Shown: positions 12,016 to 21,989 of the stretch, piece after piece
Layout of the letters: each line of letters starts with the position of its first letter
Position numbering within the stretch: the stretch's first letter is position 1
NCBI GenBank assembly: GCA_029721435.1
Contig: CM056574.1
Location: 28,319,001-28,383,000 of the forward strand
Direction: 5' to 3'
DNA: 64,000 bases
Source of the DNA: Gymnothorax reevesii
Lineage: Eukaryota; Chordata; Actinopteri; Anguilliformes; Muraenidae
Notes under the pieces: generated by a model
What the model was told of the DNA's origin: nothing
Databases searched by the model: none
Seen by the model: the letters and a program-made list of their open reading frames with translations, nothing else
Position numbers and translations under genes: made by a program

Positions 12016-12118
12016 ATCCCCCGCCGCGCGATGAGCGCGAAGCCGGGGATATAGAATTGGGCTCCATCCCTCCATACTGACACATAAAATTGAGGTGGCG
12101 GGGGATATCGCCATGTTA
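12016..12118. repeat. short nested element with TTATCCCCCGCC ends
   Basis: TTATCCCCCGCC at 12016 and GGCGGGGGATATCGCCATGTTA ending near 12118 are inverted ends of a 0.1-kb insert found only in the left arm of the host palindrome. A GCGCGATGAGCGCG block lies close inside. It resembles a repeat I have seen often in fish genomes, but I cannot name the family. Confidence 0.4.
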
Positions 12119-12320
12119 GTGGCAAACACTTGTTTCTATGGTTTCTTCGGCTAAGTAAATAATGCTAACGTTAGTTACGAATGACTGTCTTTTCTCCGTC
12201 GGTATGTGTAAATGTATTTTGATGGAGAGCCTACATGTTAAAGCTCCTGTGCTTCAAGTGTAACGTTATATTCAGTCAAACTCAAAATAATTAGACCTGT
12301 TCAGGACTTAAACTTCAAAT

Positions 12321-12510
12321 TCCTCGGAATTCTGTACTTTCTACCTGTCATCGGCAATGTCACTGGTTCGGTCTCTGGCAGGTTAAAACCCTGAGGAAAT
12401 ATGCTGAAGTTAAAACTCGGACATCGCTCACTCACTGTAGAGACGCTGCCATCGACCAAACTAGTGACTTTGCCGATGACCAGTAGAAAAGTATACTGAA
12501 TTCCGAGGAG
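12321..12510. repeat. inverted repeat / small MITE
   Basis: TCCTCGGAATTCTGTACTTT...TCATCGGCAATGTCACT on the left is matched by its complement at 12430-12510 with a few mismatches, giving arms of about 70 bp. It is not present at the matching site of the right arm of the host palindrome, which fits a separate insertion. Confidence 0.5.
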
Positions 12511-12798
12511 CCACCGAATTTACATTGCATTTCATATTTCCGTGAATGCTGTAGATGATTTGTCGGATATAGCTAGCCAGCTATAAATGAACCTGGAGCG
12601 TTTAAAATGCTACTGCAGAACTAAGTGCATACAATACGTAAATCCGTGTTGGCACCGTATTTCCGCAGAGAGCATATCCCCGTACTCGTATCAGCATATT
12701 TTCGTGCATGAGTGAATTTGCATGTGCGTGAAGTACCGCTCCTAATGAGGAATATTTCTTTGACCTGATTCAGCAACAACCCCTACTGGATTAATAGC

Positions 12799-13507
12799 TG
12801 TGCTGTTTAAGTTCATAATATTTAATGTTTAATAAAAAAAACTCATTCCTTGTATCTAATTTAATTAATTTCATTGTGCTTTATATTAAGGAGAAAGTTA
12901 AGAGCGCAATCCTGCCATCTACTGGTCGATTTTAGTTTATCAGGCTATGTTTTGTTAATCTTGAATAGAAACTTTATTGAGGAAGTGAGAACTAAGACAC
13001 TATGTTAAGATGTTTGGCAGCTCACGGTGTTAATCAGCGCGCTCCGGCATACATCTTGTTTTGAGGTTGCATCGTCGGTACGTATTATTGAAATGTTTAC
13101 CTTTGCTTTCATGTGCTGTGTTTAAGTGGTAAAATTTATGCTGTATACTCTTTAGTAGCTCATGTCGTAAGCATTTCTTGCGAGCATACTGTTGCTACTA
13201 GTCATGCTATTTTCAGTTAACAGTACATCCATGCTAATTAATAGCAACGAAGTCTCTTGCATTCGGCTTGGGTTTCATGGCATGGTCGATCTATGCGTAT
13301 TTGGGAAATTCTCACGTGGAATTGTTTGATGTTTTATATATTTATGGACATTGAACATTCATGATTTGGTGATTGTTTTGTTTATTTTTTCTTTAGTTTC
13401 ACACTTTGCTTCACCAATAAACCTGACGAACTACATTCAGAGTCTTGATTGGAGTAAAGCGTTTAGCTGCCTGTCACACATGCATCGCGCACATCGAGGA
13501 CAGAACA
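12799..13507 (+). repeat. BEL element 5' LTR
   Basis: 709 bp, TG...CA termini. It contains a TATA-like TTTATATATTTATGG at about 13333 and AATAAA at about 13417, which would act as promoter and polyadenylation signal. It is nearly identical to 19408-20115. Confidence 0.95.
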
Positions 13508-13627
13508 GTGAAACGACGGCATCACAGCGGACAAGGTAACGCCAACCTGGTTAACAAGGCACACAACGCCACGACGCTTCAGCAAGCTCGCTACCACGGC
13601 AGAGTCTCATCAAAAGTTATCAACGTC

Positions 13628-15721
13628 ATGATGTCCGCAAAATCATTTGAAACAAAATCTCGGACCTCATGCTCATCTACTGGTTCAGCTGCAGCCAAGG
13701 CAAGAGCCAGAGCCGAGGCAGCAAAGACTCGTCTCACCTTCGCTCACAAAGAAGCAAGTTTAAAACTGGAAAGGGCTCAGATTGAAGCATCCATTGAACT
13801 CCTCCAATGTGAGAAAGAGGCAGCTACGGCTGCAGTAGAAGCAGAAGTCTTAGAGGCTGCTGTTCTATCACAAATAGATGGACAAAGCAATGGACATGTT
13901 TTAGATCTCCCTTCTCTAGAAAGTTCAGTACGGACTAAAAATTATGTTGTGGCTCAGGCCAAATTACTAGAAAATGAAACCGCTGACATGCGCAAAGAGC
14001 CTGCATCATTTGATAAGCCCCCGGCAAACATAGTGGACCCCTCCTGTAACGCTTGTCCCTCATATACCAACTTTGTAAACTGTGGACCATCAACAGAAAT
14101 AAAAATCAAACAGCCTGTGTATAAGCGCCACACGCCAGCCACTTCCTCATCTCACTCGCCCCCCGATCCACCTCCAGATAACAGTAATAGGAACATTAGT
14201 GAGTTTGTCAGATACTTTGCTCGTCGTGAAATTCTAGCAACGGGCCTCCTTCAGTTTAATGACAAGCCACAGAGCTACAGAGCCTGGAAACGCTCCTTCG
14301 ATAATGCAGTAAAGGGTCTTGATCTGACGGCAAGTGAAGAGATGGATTTATTGTTTAAATGGCTCGGTAAAGAATCTGCTGAGCACGTCGAACAAATTAG
14401 AGCCATACACATCAATCGTCCAGATGCTGGGTTAAAAATGATTTGGGAGAGACTTGACCAATGCTATGGTTCTGCAGAGGTAATTGAGGACGCTCTGTTT
14501 AAACGAATTGATAACTTTCCAAAGATCACAAATAGAGATTATGTGAAGCTGAGAAAATTCAGTGACATTCTCATGGAGCTCCAGAGTGCCAAGGAGGAGG
14601 GAGACCTCCCTGGCCTCTCTTTACTAGACTCGGCAAGGGGTTTAAATCCAATGCAAAAACTCCCGTTTTACCTGCACGAAAAGTGGGTGTCAGTTGGTGC
14701 AAATTACAAACGTGACTATCAGGTTTTTTTTCCCCCGTTCAATGTTTTTGTTGACTTTGTTAGCCACGAAGCTAATATTAAAAATGACCCAAGCTTTAAC
14801 TTTGCCTCTCATCCCGACACTGCCCCCAAACCTGAGAAACCCTCCTGGAAATTTAACAGACAGAGAGAGGTGTCAGTACACAAAACAGAGGTACTTCCAA
14901 ACCCCAGCTATGAGTCATGTGCTACTTCAAAGAAGACTGATGATGACTGTAATAAACTGTGCCCAGTACACAAAAAACCCCATGCCCTACTAAAATGTAG
15001 AGCGTTTCGTGAGAAGCCCATCGAAGAACGTAGAATATTTCTGAAAGAAAACAACATTTGTTTTAGATGCTGTGCCTCTTCGGCACATTTTGCAAAACAA
15101 TGTAAGACCAGAGTGCAATGTTCTGAATGTGGAAATGAGAATCACAATACTGCTCTGCACCCAGGCCCAGCTCCCTGGAACAAAGAAATCGATCCTGATG
15201 TGGAGCATGGCGGGGAGCAGGGTGCTAGTCTTCCCAGTGAAATCACTTCCAAATGCACTCAAGTCTGTGGCGGAAACCTTACTGACAGGTCATGTTCTAA
15301 AATCTGCCTTGTAAAGGTATACCCAACAGGCCACCCAGATCAGGCAATCAGGCTGTATGCAATTCATGATGAACAGAGTAATAGGTCACTGGTTCGCTCA
15401 GAGTTTTTTGAGATCTTCAATGATAATGGCCCAAGTTCTCCCTACTCACTTCGAACATGTGCTGGCCTTAAAGAGACAGCGGGTAGGAGAGCCACTGGTT
15501 ACGTTGTAGAGTCCCTAGATGGTGCGGTCCATGTCCCCCTGCCCAGTTTGATAGAGTGCAATGACATTCCCAACAACAGGGAGGAGATATCAACGCCCGA
15601 CGCCACACTCCATCACCCTCATCTAAGGACTGTCACACACCTCATCCCGGAGCTCGACCCAAATGCCAACATTCTGATGCTGCTTGGACGGGACATTATC
15701 AGAGTACACAAACTCCATTAA
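13628..15721 (+). pseudogene. BEL gag and protease portion, ends at a nonsense codon
   Basis: The first stretch of the gag-pol frame, started here at MMSAKSFE. The open frame extends upstream into the LTR, but the Met pair at 13628/13631 is the first plausible start after it. Residues about 20-90 are an alanine/glutamate-rich coiled coil typical of BEL gag. The middle (RAWKRSFDNAV, WERLDQCYGSAEVIEDALF) is the gag capsid-like region. Around residues 477-515 are a C-rich motif CFRCCASSAHFAKQC and CSECGNENHNTALH, which are nucleic-acid-binding knuckles. At about residue 580 the protease motif reads HDEQSNRSLV, where most retropepsins have DSG. The TAA at 15719-15721 is followed in the same frame by sequence that continues the pol protein, so it is an internal stop and not a natural end. 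One C-to-T change in a glutamine codon would explain it. Confidence 0.88.
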
Positions 15722-16846
15722 CAGATAAGTGGCCCTAACGATGCACCCTTTGCACAAAAATTGGACTTGGGGTGGGTTCTAGTGGGAAATGTGTGTTTGG
15801 GTGGCGTTCACAAATCGGTAACGGTAAACGCCTGCTACACAAACACTACAGAGAGAGGTCAGCCAACGTGTTTCCGGCCTTGCCCCAATCTGATCAAAGT
15901 GAAAGAGAAACCCTGCGGTGTCCAAATCCCCTGTCACAACGTACTACAACCTAGTGACAGATCTAGTTGTGAATCAGACCACCTCGGGTGTTGTGTGTTC
16001 GAACAAACAAAAAATGACAATCAGGTCTCCCCCTCTATTCAGGACAATGCATTCATGGAAATAATGAAAGATGGGATGAAAAAGGATGCAAACAACAGTT
16101 GGACAGCTCCATTACCATTCAAATCACCACGCCAAAGGCTCCCAAACAACAGGCCACTAGCTATGAATCGGCTCATCTCCTTAATCCGCAACTTTGACAG
16201 AAAACCAGAACTGAGAGATCATTTTGTAGCTTTCATGGGGAAGGTCTTCCAAAATGGACATGCAGAGATTGCCCCACCTTTAAAGGAAAATGAAGAGAGG
16301 TGGTACCTGCCTCTGTTTGGGGTTTATCACCCCAAAAAGCCAGAGCAGATTAGAGTTGTTTTTGATAGTAGTGCTCAGTACAATGGACTGTCACTTAATG
16401 ACGTCTTATTAAAGGGTCCAGATCTCAACAACTCACTACTTGGAGTCCTGATGCGCTTCAGAAAAGAGGCCGTAGCCTTTACGGCAGACATTGAGCAGAT
16501 GTTTTATTGTTTCTATGTGCGGGAACAGGACAGTAACTTTCTCCGCTTTCTGTGGTTTCGTGGCAACAATCTCAGCAACGACATCGTAGAGTATCGGATG
16601 AGGGTCCATGTTTTTGGTAACAGTCCCTCCCCTGCAGTAGCAATATTTGGCCTACATCAGTCTGTCCAGTGCTCTGAGACGGACTTCGACGACGACGTCA
16701 AGCAGTTTGTGACACGTGATTTTTATGTGGATGACGGCCTTAAATCCCTTCCCACTGTAGAAATGGCTGTGAGTCTGCTGCAAAAAACCCGTGATATCCT
16801 TGCCAAGTCGAACTTGAGGTTGCACAAGATCGCAGCCAACAGGTAG
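15722..16846 (+). pseudogene. BEL pol portion: end of protease and reverse transcriptase
   Basis: Same frame as the preceding piece. It opens with QISGPNDAPFAQKLDLGWVL, the conserved junction after the protease. RT follows: IRVVFDSSAQYNGLSLNDVLL, the first catalytic block FTADIEQMF, and YVDDGLKS at about 16724-16747 with both catalytic aspartates intact. It would copy element RNA in cytoplasmic particles. It ends at TAG (16844-16846), after which the same frame carries on with EILEAFPSQ, so this too is an in-frame nonsense codon. Any start at the internal Met at 15761 is unlikely to be real. Confidence 0.88.
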
Positions 16847-18106
16847 GAGATCCTGGAAGCGTTCCCATCCCAAGATCATGCGAAAGACCTTAAAGACTTA
16901 GATCTTGAAGCAGATGCCCTGCCCATGCAGCGTAGTCTGGGCCTCCTTTGGGACCTCGAGAAAGACTGTTTCACCTTCAATGTGTCTGATGAGACAAAAC
17001 CCCTCACTCGACGTGGTGTCTTATCTACCATAAACAGTCTCTATGACCCGCTAGGCTTTGTAGCACCTGTGACAATCCACGGTAAATCTTTCCTCAGAGA
17101 GCTCACTGCAAATAATGGTGACTGGGATGCTCCACTGCCACAAGGGATGGAGGAGTCATGGATCCTTTGGAGAGAGTCACTGCGTGCACTGTCTAACGTC
17201 GCAATCATCAGAACGTACGCTAAAATCTCACCTTCAGAAGCTGCACGCAGAGAACTGTGCATCTTCTGTGACGCGTCGACCAAAGCTATTGCAGCGGTGG
17301 CCTATTTGAAGGTGATGGATGCAGACGGGAACTGTGAAATTGGCTTTGTTATGGGGAAAGCAAAGCTAACACCACGTCCCGAACAAACCATCCCTAGAAT
17401 GGAACTTTGTGCTGCTGTGCTAGCGGTAGAGCTTGCTGATCTAGTCTCACGAGAGCTGGACATTCATCTGAACGACACCAAGTTCTACACAGACAGTAAA
17501 GTTGTCTTGGGTCACATTTACAACGAGACCAGACGCTTTTATGTCTATGTTAGCAATCGTGTGGCTCGGATTAGGAGGTCCTCACGAGCAAACCAGTGGC
17601 AATACGTGCCCACTGACCGGAACCCAGCGGATCTGGTGACGCGATCTGTTCCTGCACATCAGCTCATGCTCACCAACTGGTTCACTGGCCCCAAATTCCT
17701 GCTCAAGGACAATCAAAGCCAACACACCTATGACCTCGTCGAACCCAGTTCAGACGCCGACGTCAGACTTCAGGTCTCTGCGTTAAAAACCACAACTAAA
17801 GTGAACCACCCTGGTTCTCAAAGATTCACAAAGTTTTCCTGCTGGAGCTCCCTGATTCGCGCTATTGCTCATCTTCTGCACATTGTTCATGCCTTCAGGT
17901 CAGGCACCAATAAAGACAGTTCTTGTAAAGGTTGGCACCATTGTGGAACTGGAGTCACAGTGGAGGAGTCCGAGCAAGCTAAGAACCTTGTTGTCAGATC
18001 TGTACAAGAGGACACCTATTCTGAGGAGATCAAGTGCATCAGTGAGCAGCGGGAGATTCCTAAGAACAGTCCTATTAAAAATTTGGACCCCTTTTTAGAC
18101 AACTAA
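16847..18106 (+). pseudogene. BEL pol portion: RNase H region
   Basis: Continues in frame. After the RT thumb (LGLLWDLEKDCFTF, STINSLYDPLGFVAPVTI) comes RNase H with CDAST at about 17268, PRMELCAA at about 17393, TDSKVVLGH at about 17490 and DRNPADLVT at about 17617. These carry the usual D-E-D-D residues, so the domain is complete. It removes the RNA strand during reverse transcription. The tail runs to LDPFLDN and the stop TAA (18104-18106). The same frame continues at once with the start of the integrase module, so this is the third nonsense codon. C-to-T in a glutamine codon again accounts for it. Confidence 0.88.
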
Positions 18107-19345
18107 GGTTTGCTTAGGGTTGTTGGCCGCATCAGTGAGGCAGACCTAAGTCAAGCAGAAAAGAACCCACTCATTGTTCCTGGCCAACATCACGTTGCAA
18201 CCCTCATTGTGCAACATTGTCATGAACAGACCCTCCATCAAGGTCGACTCTACACTGAGGGCGCCGTTCGCTCAGCAGGTTGGTGGGTTGTTGGTGGGGA
18301 AAAGAGAGCGAGCAATGTTATCCACCACTGTGTAAAATGTAGAAGGTTGAGAGCCCCACTCAGTGTTCAAAAAATGGCTAATCTCCCAGCTCAGCGTCTC
18401 TCGACTGACCCGCCATTCACTAATGTGGGCTTGGACGTGTTTGGCCCTTGGAACGTCTCTACGCAACGCACAAGAGGAGGTGTTGTCCAAAACAAAAGAT
18501 GGGCTGTCATCTTTACATGTTTAAGTATGAGGGCAGTCCACATTGAAGTGATAGAATCACTTGACACATCAAGTTTCATCAACTCACTTAGACGCTTCTT
18601 GGCCATCAGGGGGCCAGTGAAGAGCATCCATTCAGATCGTGGCACCAATTTTGTTGGTGCATGTAGAGAGCTCCAGATACCCTCAAATATAGATAATACA
18701 GCAGTCAAGACCTACCTGTTAGGAAAGGGATGCTCATGGACCTTTAACCCCCCTCACGCTTCCCATTTTGGTGGTTCATGGGAAAGGATGGTGGGTTTGG
18801 CAAGGAGAATTCTGGACACTATGTTCCTTGAGCTCAAAAGCGCAAAACTCACCCACGAAGTTCTCGTCACCTTCATGGCAGAGGTATCTGCTATTATAAA
18901 TGCGCAGCCCCTCGTTCCGGTGTCAACGGACCCTACTGACCCATTCATACTCTCCCCAGCTATTCTCCTCACGCAGAAGGTCTGCCCTCTCTCTGCTCCC
19001 GCTGGCAACTTCGTAGCCTCTGACCTTTATAAGAACCAGTGGCGACAAGTCCAGCATCTTGCTAATGTCTTCTGGGACAAGTGGAGACGTCAGTTTCTTT
19101 CAACGCTCCAAACCCGGCGCAAATGGCTGTCCAGCCAGCCAAATGTGAGCTCAGGGACTGTTGTTGTTTTAAAGGACCTTCAGTATCCGAGAAATGAGTG
19201 GCCACTTGGACTTGTGACTAAGGTGTTTCCCAGCTCGGACGGCAAAGTGCGGACTGTGGAGATAAAGGTGGCTGGGTCACATGGAACTAAACTCTTCACT
19301 AGACCCATTTCAGAGATAGCGGTTCTTGTTTCTCCAGAGCCATGA
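18107..19345 (+). pseudogene. BEL pol portion: integrase
   Basis: Last part of the same frame, ending at a natural TGA (19343-19345) 62 bases before the 3' LTR. The zinc-binding HHCC module lies at about 18185-18345 (HH, then CHEQTLHQ, and CVKCRR). The catalytic core has D in GLDVFGPW (about 18434), D in IHSDRGTNF (about 18632) and E in GGSWERMVG (about 18779), so the DDE triad is intact. The C-terminal part (GTVVVLKD, WPLGLVTKVFP) is the BEL-type end domain. It would insert element DNA into the genome. No chromodomain and no envelope gene follow. Confidence 0.9.
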
Positions 19346-19407
19346 GGATTGAAAGAAATGTTTTGTGTTTGACAAGATAGTGGCGTCAATTAACGCCAGG
19401 CGGGAAG

Positions 19408-20115
19408 TGTGCTGTTTTAGTTCATAATATTCAATGTATAATAAAAAAAACTCATTCCTTGTATCTAATTTAATTAATTTCATTGTGCTTTATATTAAGG
19501 AGAAAGTTAAGAGCGCAATCCTGCCATCTACTGGTCGATTTTAGTTTATCAGGCTATGTTTTGTTAATCTTGAATAGAAACTTTATTGAGGAAGTGAGAA
19601 CTAAGACACGATGTTAAGATGTTTGGCAGCTCACGGTGTTAATCAGCGCGCTCCGGCATACATCTTGTTTTGAGGTTGCATCGTCGGTACGTATTATTGA
19701 AATGTTTACCTTTGCTTTCATGTGCTGTGTTTAAGTGGTAAAATTTATGCTGTATACTCTTTAGTAGCTCATGTCGTAAGCATTTCTTGCGAGCATACCG
19801 TTGCTACTAGTCATGCTATTTTCAGTTAACAGTACATCCATGCTAATTAATAGCAACGAAGTCTCTTGCATTCGGCTTGGGTTTCATGGCATGGTCGATC
19901 TATGCGTATTTGGGAAATTCTCACGTGGAATTGTTTGACGTTTATGTATTTATGGACATTGAACATTCATGATTTGGTGATTGTTTTGTTTATTTTTTCT
20001 TTAGTTTCACACTTTGCTTCACCAATAAACCTGACGAACTACATTCAGAGTCTTGATTGGAGTAAAGCGTTTAGCTGCCTGTCACACATGCATCGCGCAC
20101 ATCGAGGACAGAACA
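19408..20115 (+). repeat. BEL element 3' LTR
   Basis: 708 bp, about 8 differences from the 5' copy by eye (for example T/G near 19610, T/C near 19799, and a 1-bp deletion with two changes near 19940-19945). Confidence 0.95.
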
Positions 20116-20621
20116 ATAGCAGTCTCTTCGCGGGTATGTCATCACTTAGTGACTCTTGGCATTCTGAACCATTAAGCCATATGAAGTTTAAGTCCTAAAC
20201 AGCTCTATCAAATTATTTTGATTTTGATTGAATGTAACGTTACACTTGAAGCCCTAGAGCTTGAACGCGTAGGCTCGCCAGCTAAATATATTCTCACAAA
20301 CCGATTGGGAGAAAAAGTGACCCAATTGTAACTAATGTTAGCATTTTTTTACTACGCCGAAGAAACAAATAAACTGATAAAGAGCCGAAGTTTTGGTAAG
20401 CGTCTTCGGTGTATAGTTGGGTGGGTTTTGGCTCTTTATCAGTTTATTTGTTTTAGCTCATCATATTAGGCCTAATCTTCAACAGTTAACCCTGAGTCAG
20501 CCCAAGATCATTAGTAAATGCACTCGATAATCTAGCGTTTCTTCGGCGTAGTAAAAAAAATGCTAACATTACTTACAATTGGGTCACCTTTTCTCCCAAT
20601 CGGTATGTGAGAATATATTTA

Positions 20622-21326
20622 ATCCTGATTCATGCTTCTTGCGGTCGGCGCGGTTTCAGCGGTGCAGACGGCGCGCACGGTCCCCACGAATGTCGAGTTG
20701 TTTCATGCTTGATGCGGTCAAAGCGGTTCCAAGAACGGACCTGCTGTACTGTTGAGCTACTGAATCTTATTTCTGTGATAAATACGTTCAAAATGTAATA
20801 AATACGGAAAACCTTAGGTTAAAAAGAGCGCTACATAGACCTTTGATTTTTTGTCTCCCTAAGTTTTATAAACAGCATGGGCCAGGAAATGATGCAACTT
20901 AAATAATGCCGATACACTGGTTCCCTCAGCCTCTCTCCTCCCCTTAATTTTTTTCGTGCTTTCACAAACCGGTTGCGAAAGGTTTTCCATTTTATCTAAT
21001 ACACGTCTGATGAAAATTTCTGATCTCCTTACATGTGTTGGAAGTCACATGTATTTTCAGCTGTTTGTATGTTCAGCTGGCCTTTCTTTAAAGTTTTCCA
21101 TTTTTAATTTGAATCGGTATACGTACTTCGGGGTCCTGAAGCTAGCCAATCATTGCAACGCGGTCTGTGCGACCCCGGCCGCGTTGTTACAAAATCCTCC
21201 AGATGCGCGGCCAGGCGTTCAGAGCCTCCGCGGACCCTCCGCGCTCTGTCGCCCTGGCCGCAATTGCGTCATTTCACCGTGTGGGCCGTGCTGACCACGC
21301 CGACCGCAAGAAGCATGAATCAGGCT
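20622..21326. mobile_element. nested MITE, about 0.7 kb, TTTA/TTA target duplication
   Basis: The ends CCTGATTCATGCTTCTTG (20624) and its complement (ending 21324) are inverted repeats that continue into GCGGTCGGCG. TTTA flanks both sides (20618-20621 and 21326-21329). The opposite arm of the host palindrome reads straight through this site, which shows it is an insertion. The interior is GC-rich with no transposase. A 3-4-bp T/A target suggests a PIF/Harbinger relative. Confidence 0.65.
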
Positions 21327-21989
21327 TTAGCTGGCGAGCCTACGCGTTCAAGCTCGAGGGCTTCAAGTGAAACGTTACATTCAAACTAAATCAAAATTTG
21401 ATAGAGCTGTTCAGAACTTAAACTTCGTATGGCTTAATGGTTCAGAATGCCTAGAGTCACAAAGTGATGACATACCCGCGAAGAGAAGAACCTGCTATTA
21501 ATCCAGTAGGGGTTGCTGCTGGATCAAGTCAAAGAAATATTCCTCATTTGGAGCGGTACTTCACGCACATGCAAATTCACTCATGCACAAAAATATGCTG
21601 ATAAGAGTACGGGGATATGCTCTCTGCGGAAATACGGTGCCAACACGGATTTACGTATTGTATGCACTTAGTTCTGTAGTAGCATTTTAAATGCTCGCCA
21701 TGCGCGTTCATGTGATGTTACTCAACTTGAATTTGAATTTTGAATTTGAATTCTGAATTTGAATTTGAATTTTAAATTTGAATTTTATGAACTGAATTTG
21801 AATGTGCGAACTGAATGAAATGCTTCAAGTTTTCTCTTAAATTCAATACAAATAATTGGATTCAGTTTCAGATTACTTGTTCATTCAATTTCAAAACCAA
21901 AAAATTCAATTCAAAGCAGGTTAAATTTAATTCAAAACCAAAATTCAATTCAAATTCTGTTGGAACAAATTTCGTTCCATATACTTAAA

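Larger units (their letters stand above)
12794..20120 (+). mobile_element. complete BEL/Pao LTR retrotransposon, ATAGC target duplication
   Basis: The element spans 12799-20115 (7317 bp). LTRs of 709 and 708 bp start TGTGCTGTT and end AGAACA. ATAGC at 12794-12798 and 20116-20120 is the 5-bp target duplication. A polypurine tract (GGCGGGAAG) abuts the 3' LTR at 19399-19407. Inside is one gag-pol frame (13628-19345) with gag, two zinc-knuckle-like motifs, aspartic protease, RT, RNase H and integrase, in the BEL/Pao order. No envelope ORF fits between the integrase stop and the 3' LTR. By eye the two LTRs differ at about 8 positions (near 1%), so insertion was recent. Three in-frame stops break the polyprotein. 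The primer binding site just after 13507 could not be assigned to a tRNA. Confidence 0.96.
11538..21980. mobile_element. large palindromic (foldback) DNA element, host of BEL and MITE insertions
   Basis: Left end 11538-11790 (ATGGAACGAAATTTGTTCC, then GAATTTGAATT-rich sequence) is the reverse complement of right end 21700-21980. Left 12597-12798 pairs with right 21490-21690. The sequence after the BEL element (20121-20390) pairs with 20400-20620 plus 21328-21490. Without the insertions it is about 2.4 kb. ACTTAA lies beside both ends (11532-11537 and 21983-21988), a possible target duplication. The left arm holds about 800 bp (11790-12597) missing from the right arm, with its own nested pieces. 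No transposase ORF is seen, so it is non-autonomous. Superfamily unknown. Confidence 0.7.

Noticed and set aside
19346..19407. Envelope gene after the BEL integrase
   Set aside because: Only 62 bases separate the integrase stop from the 3' LTR.
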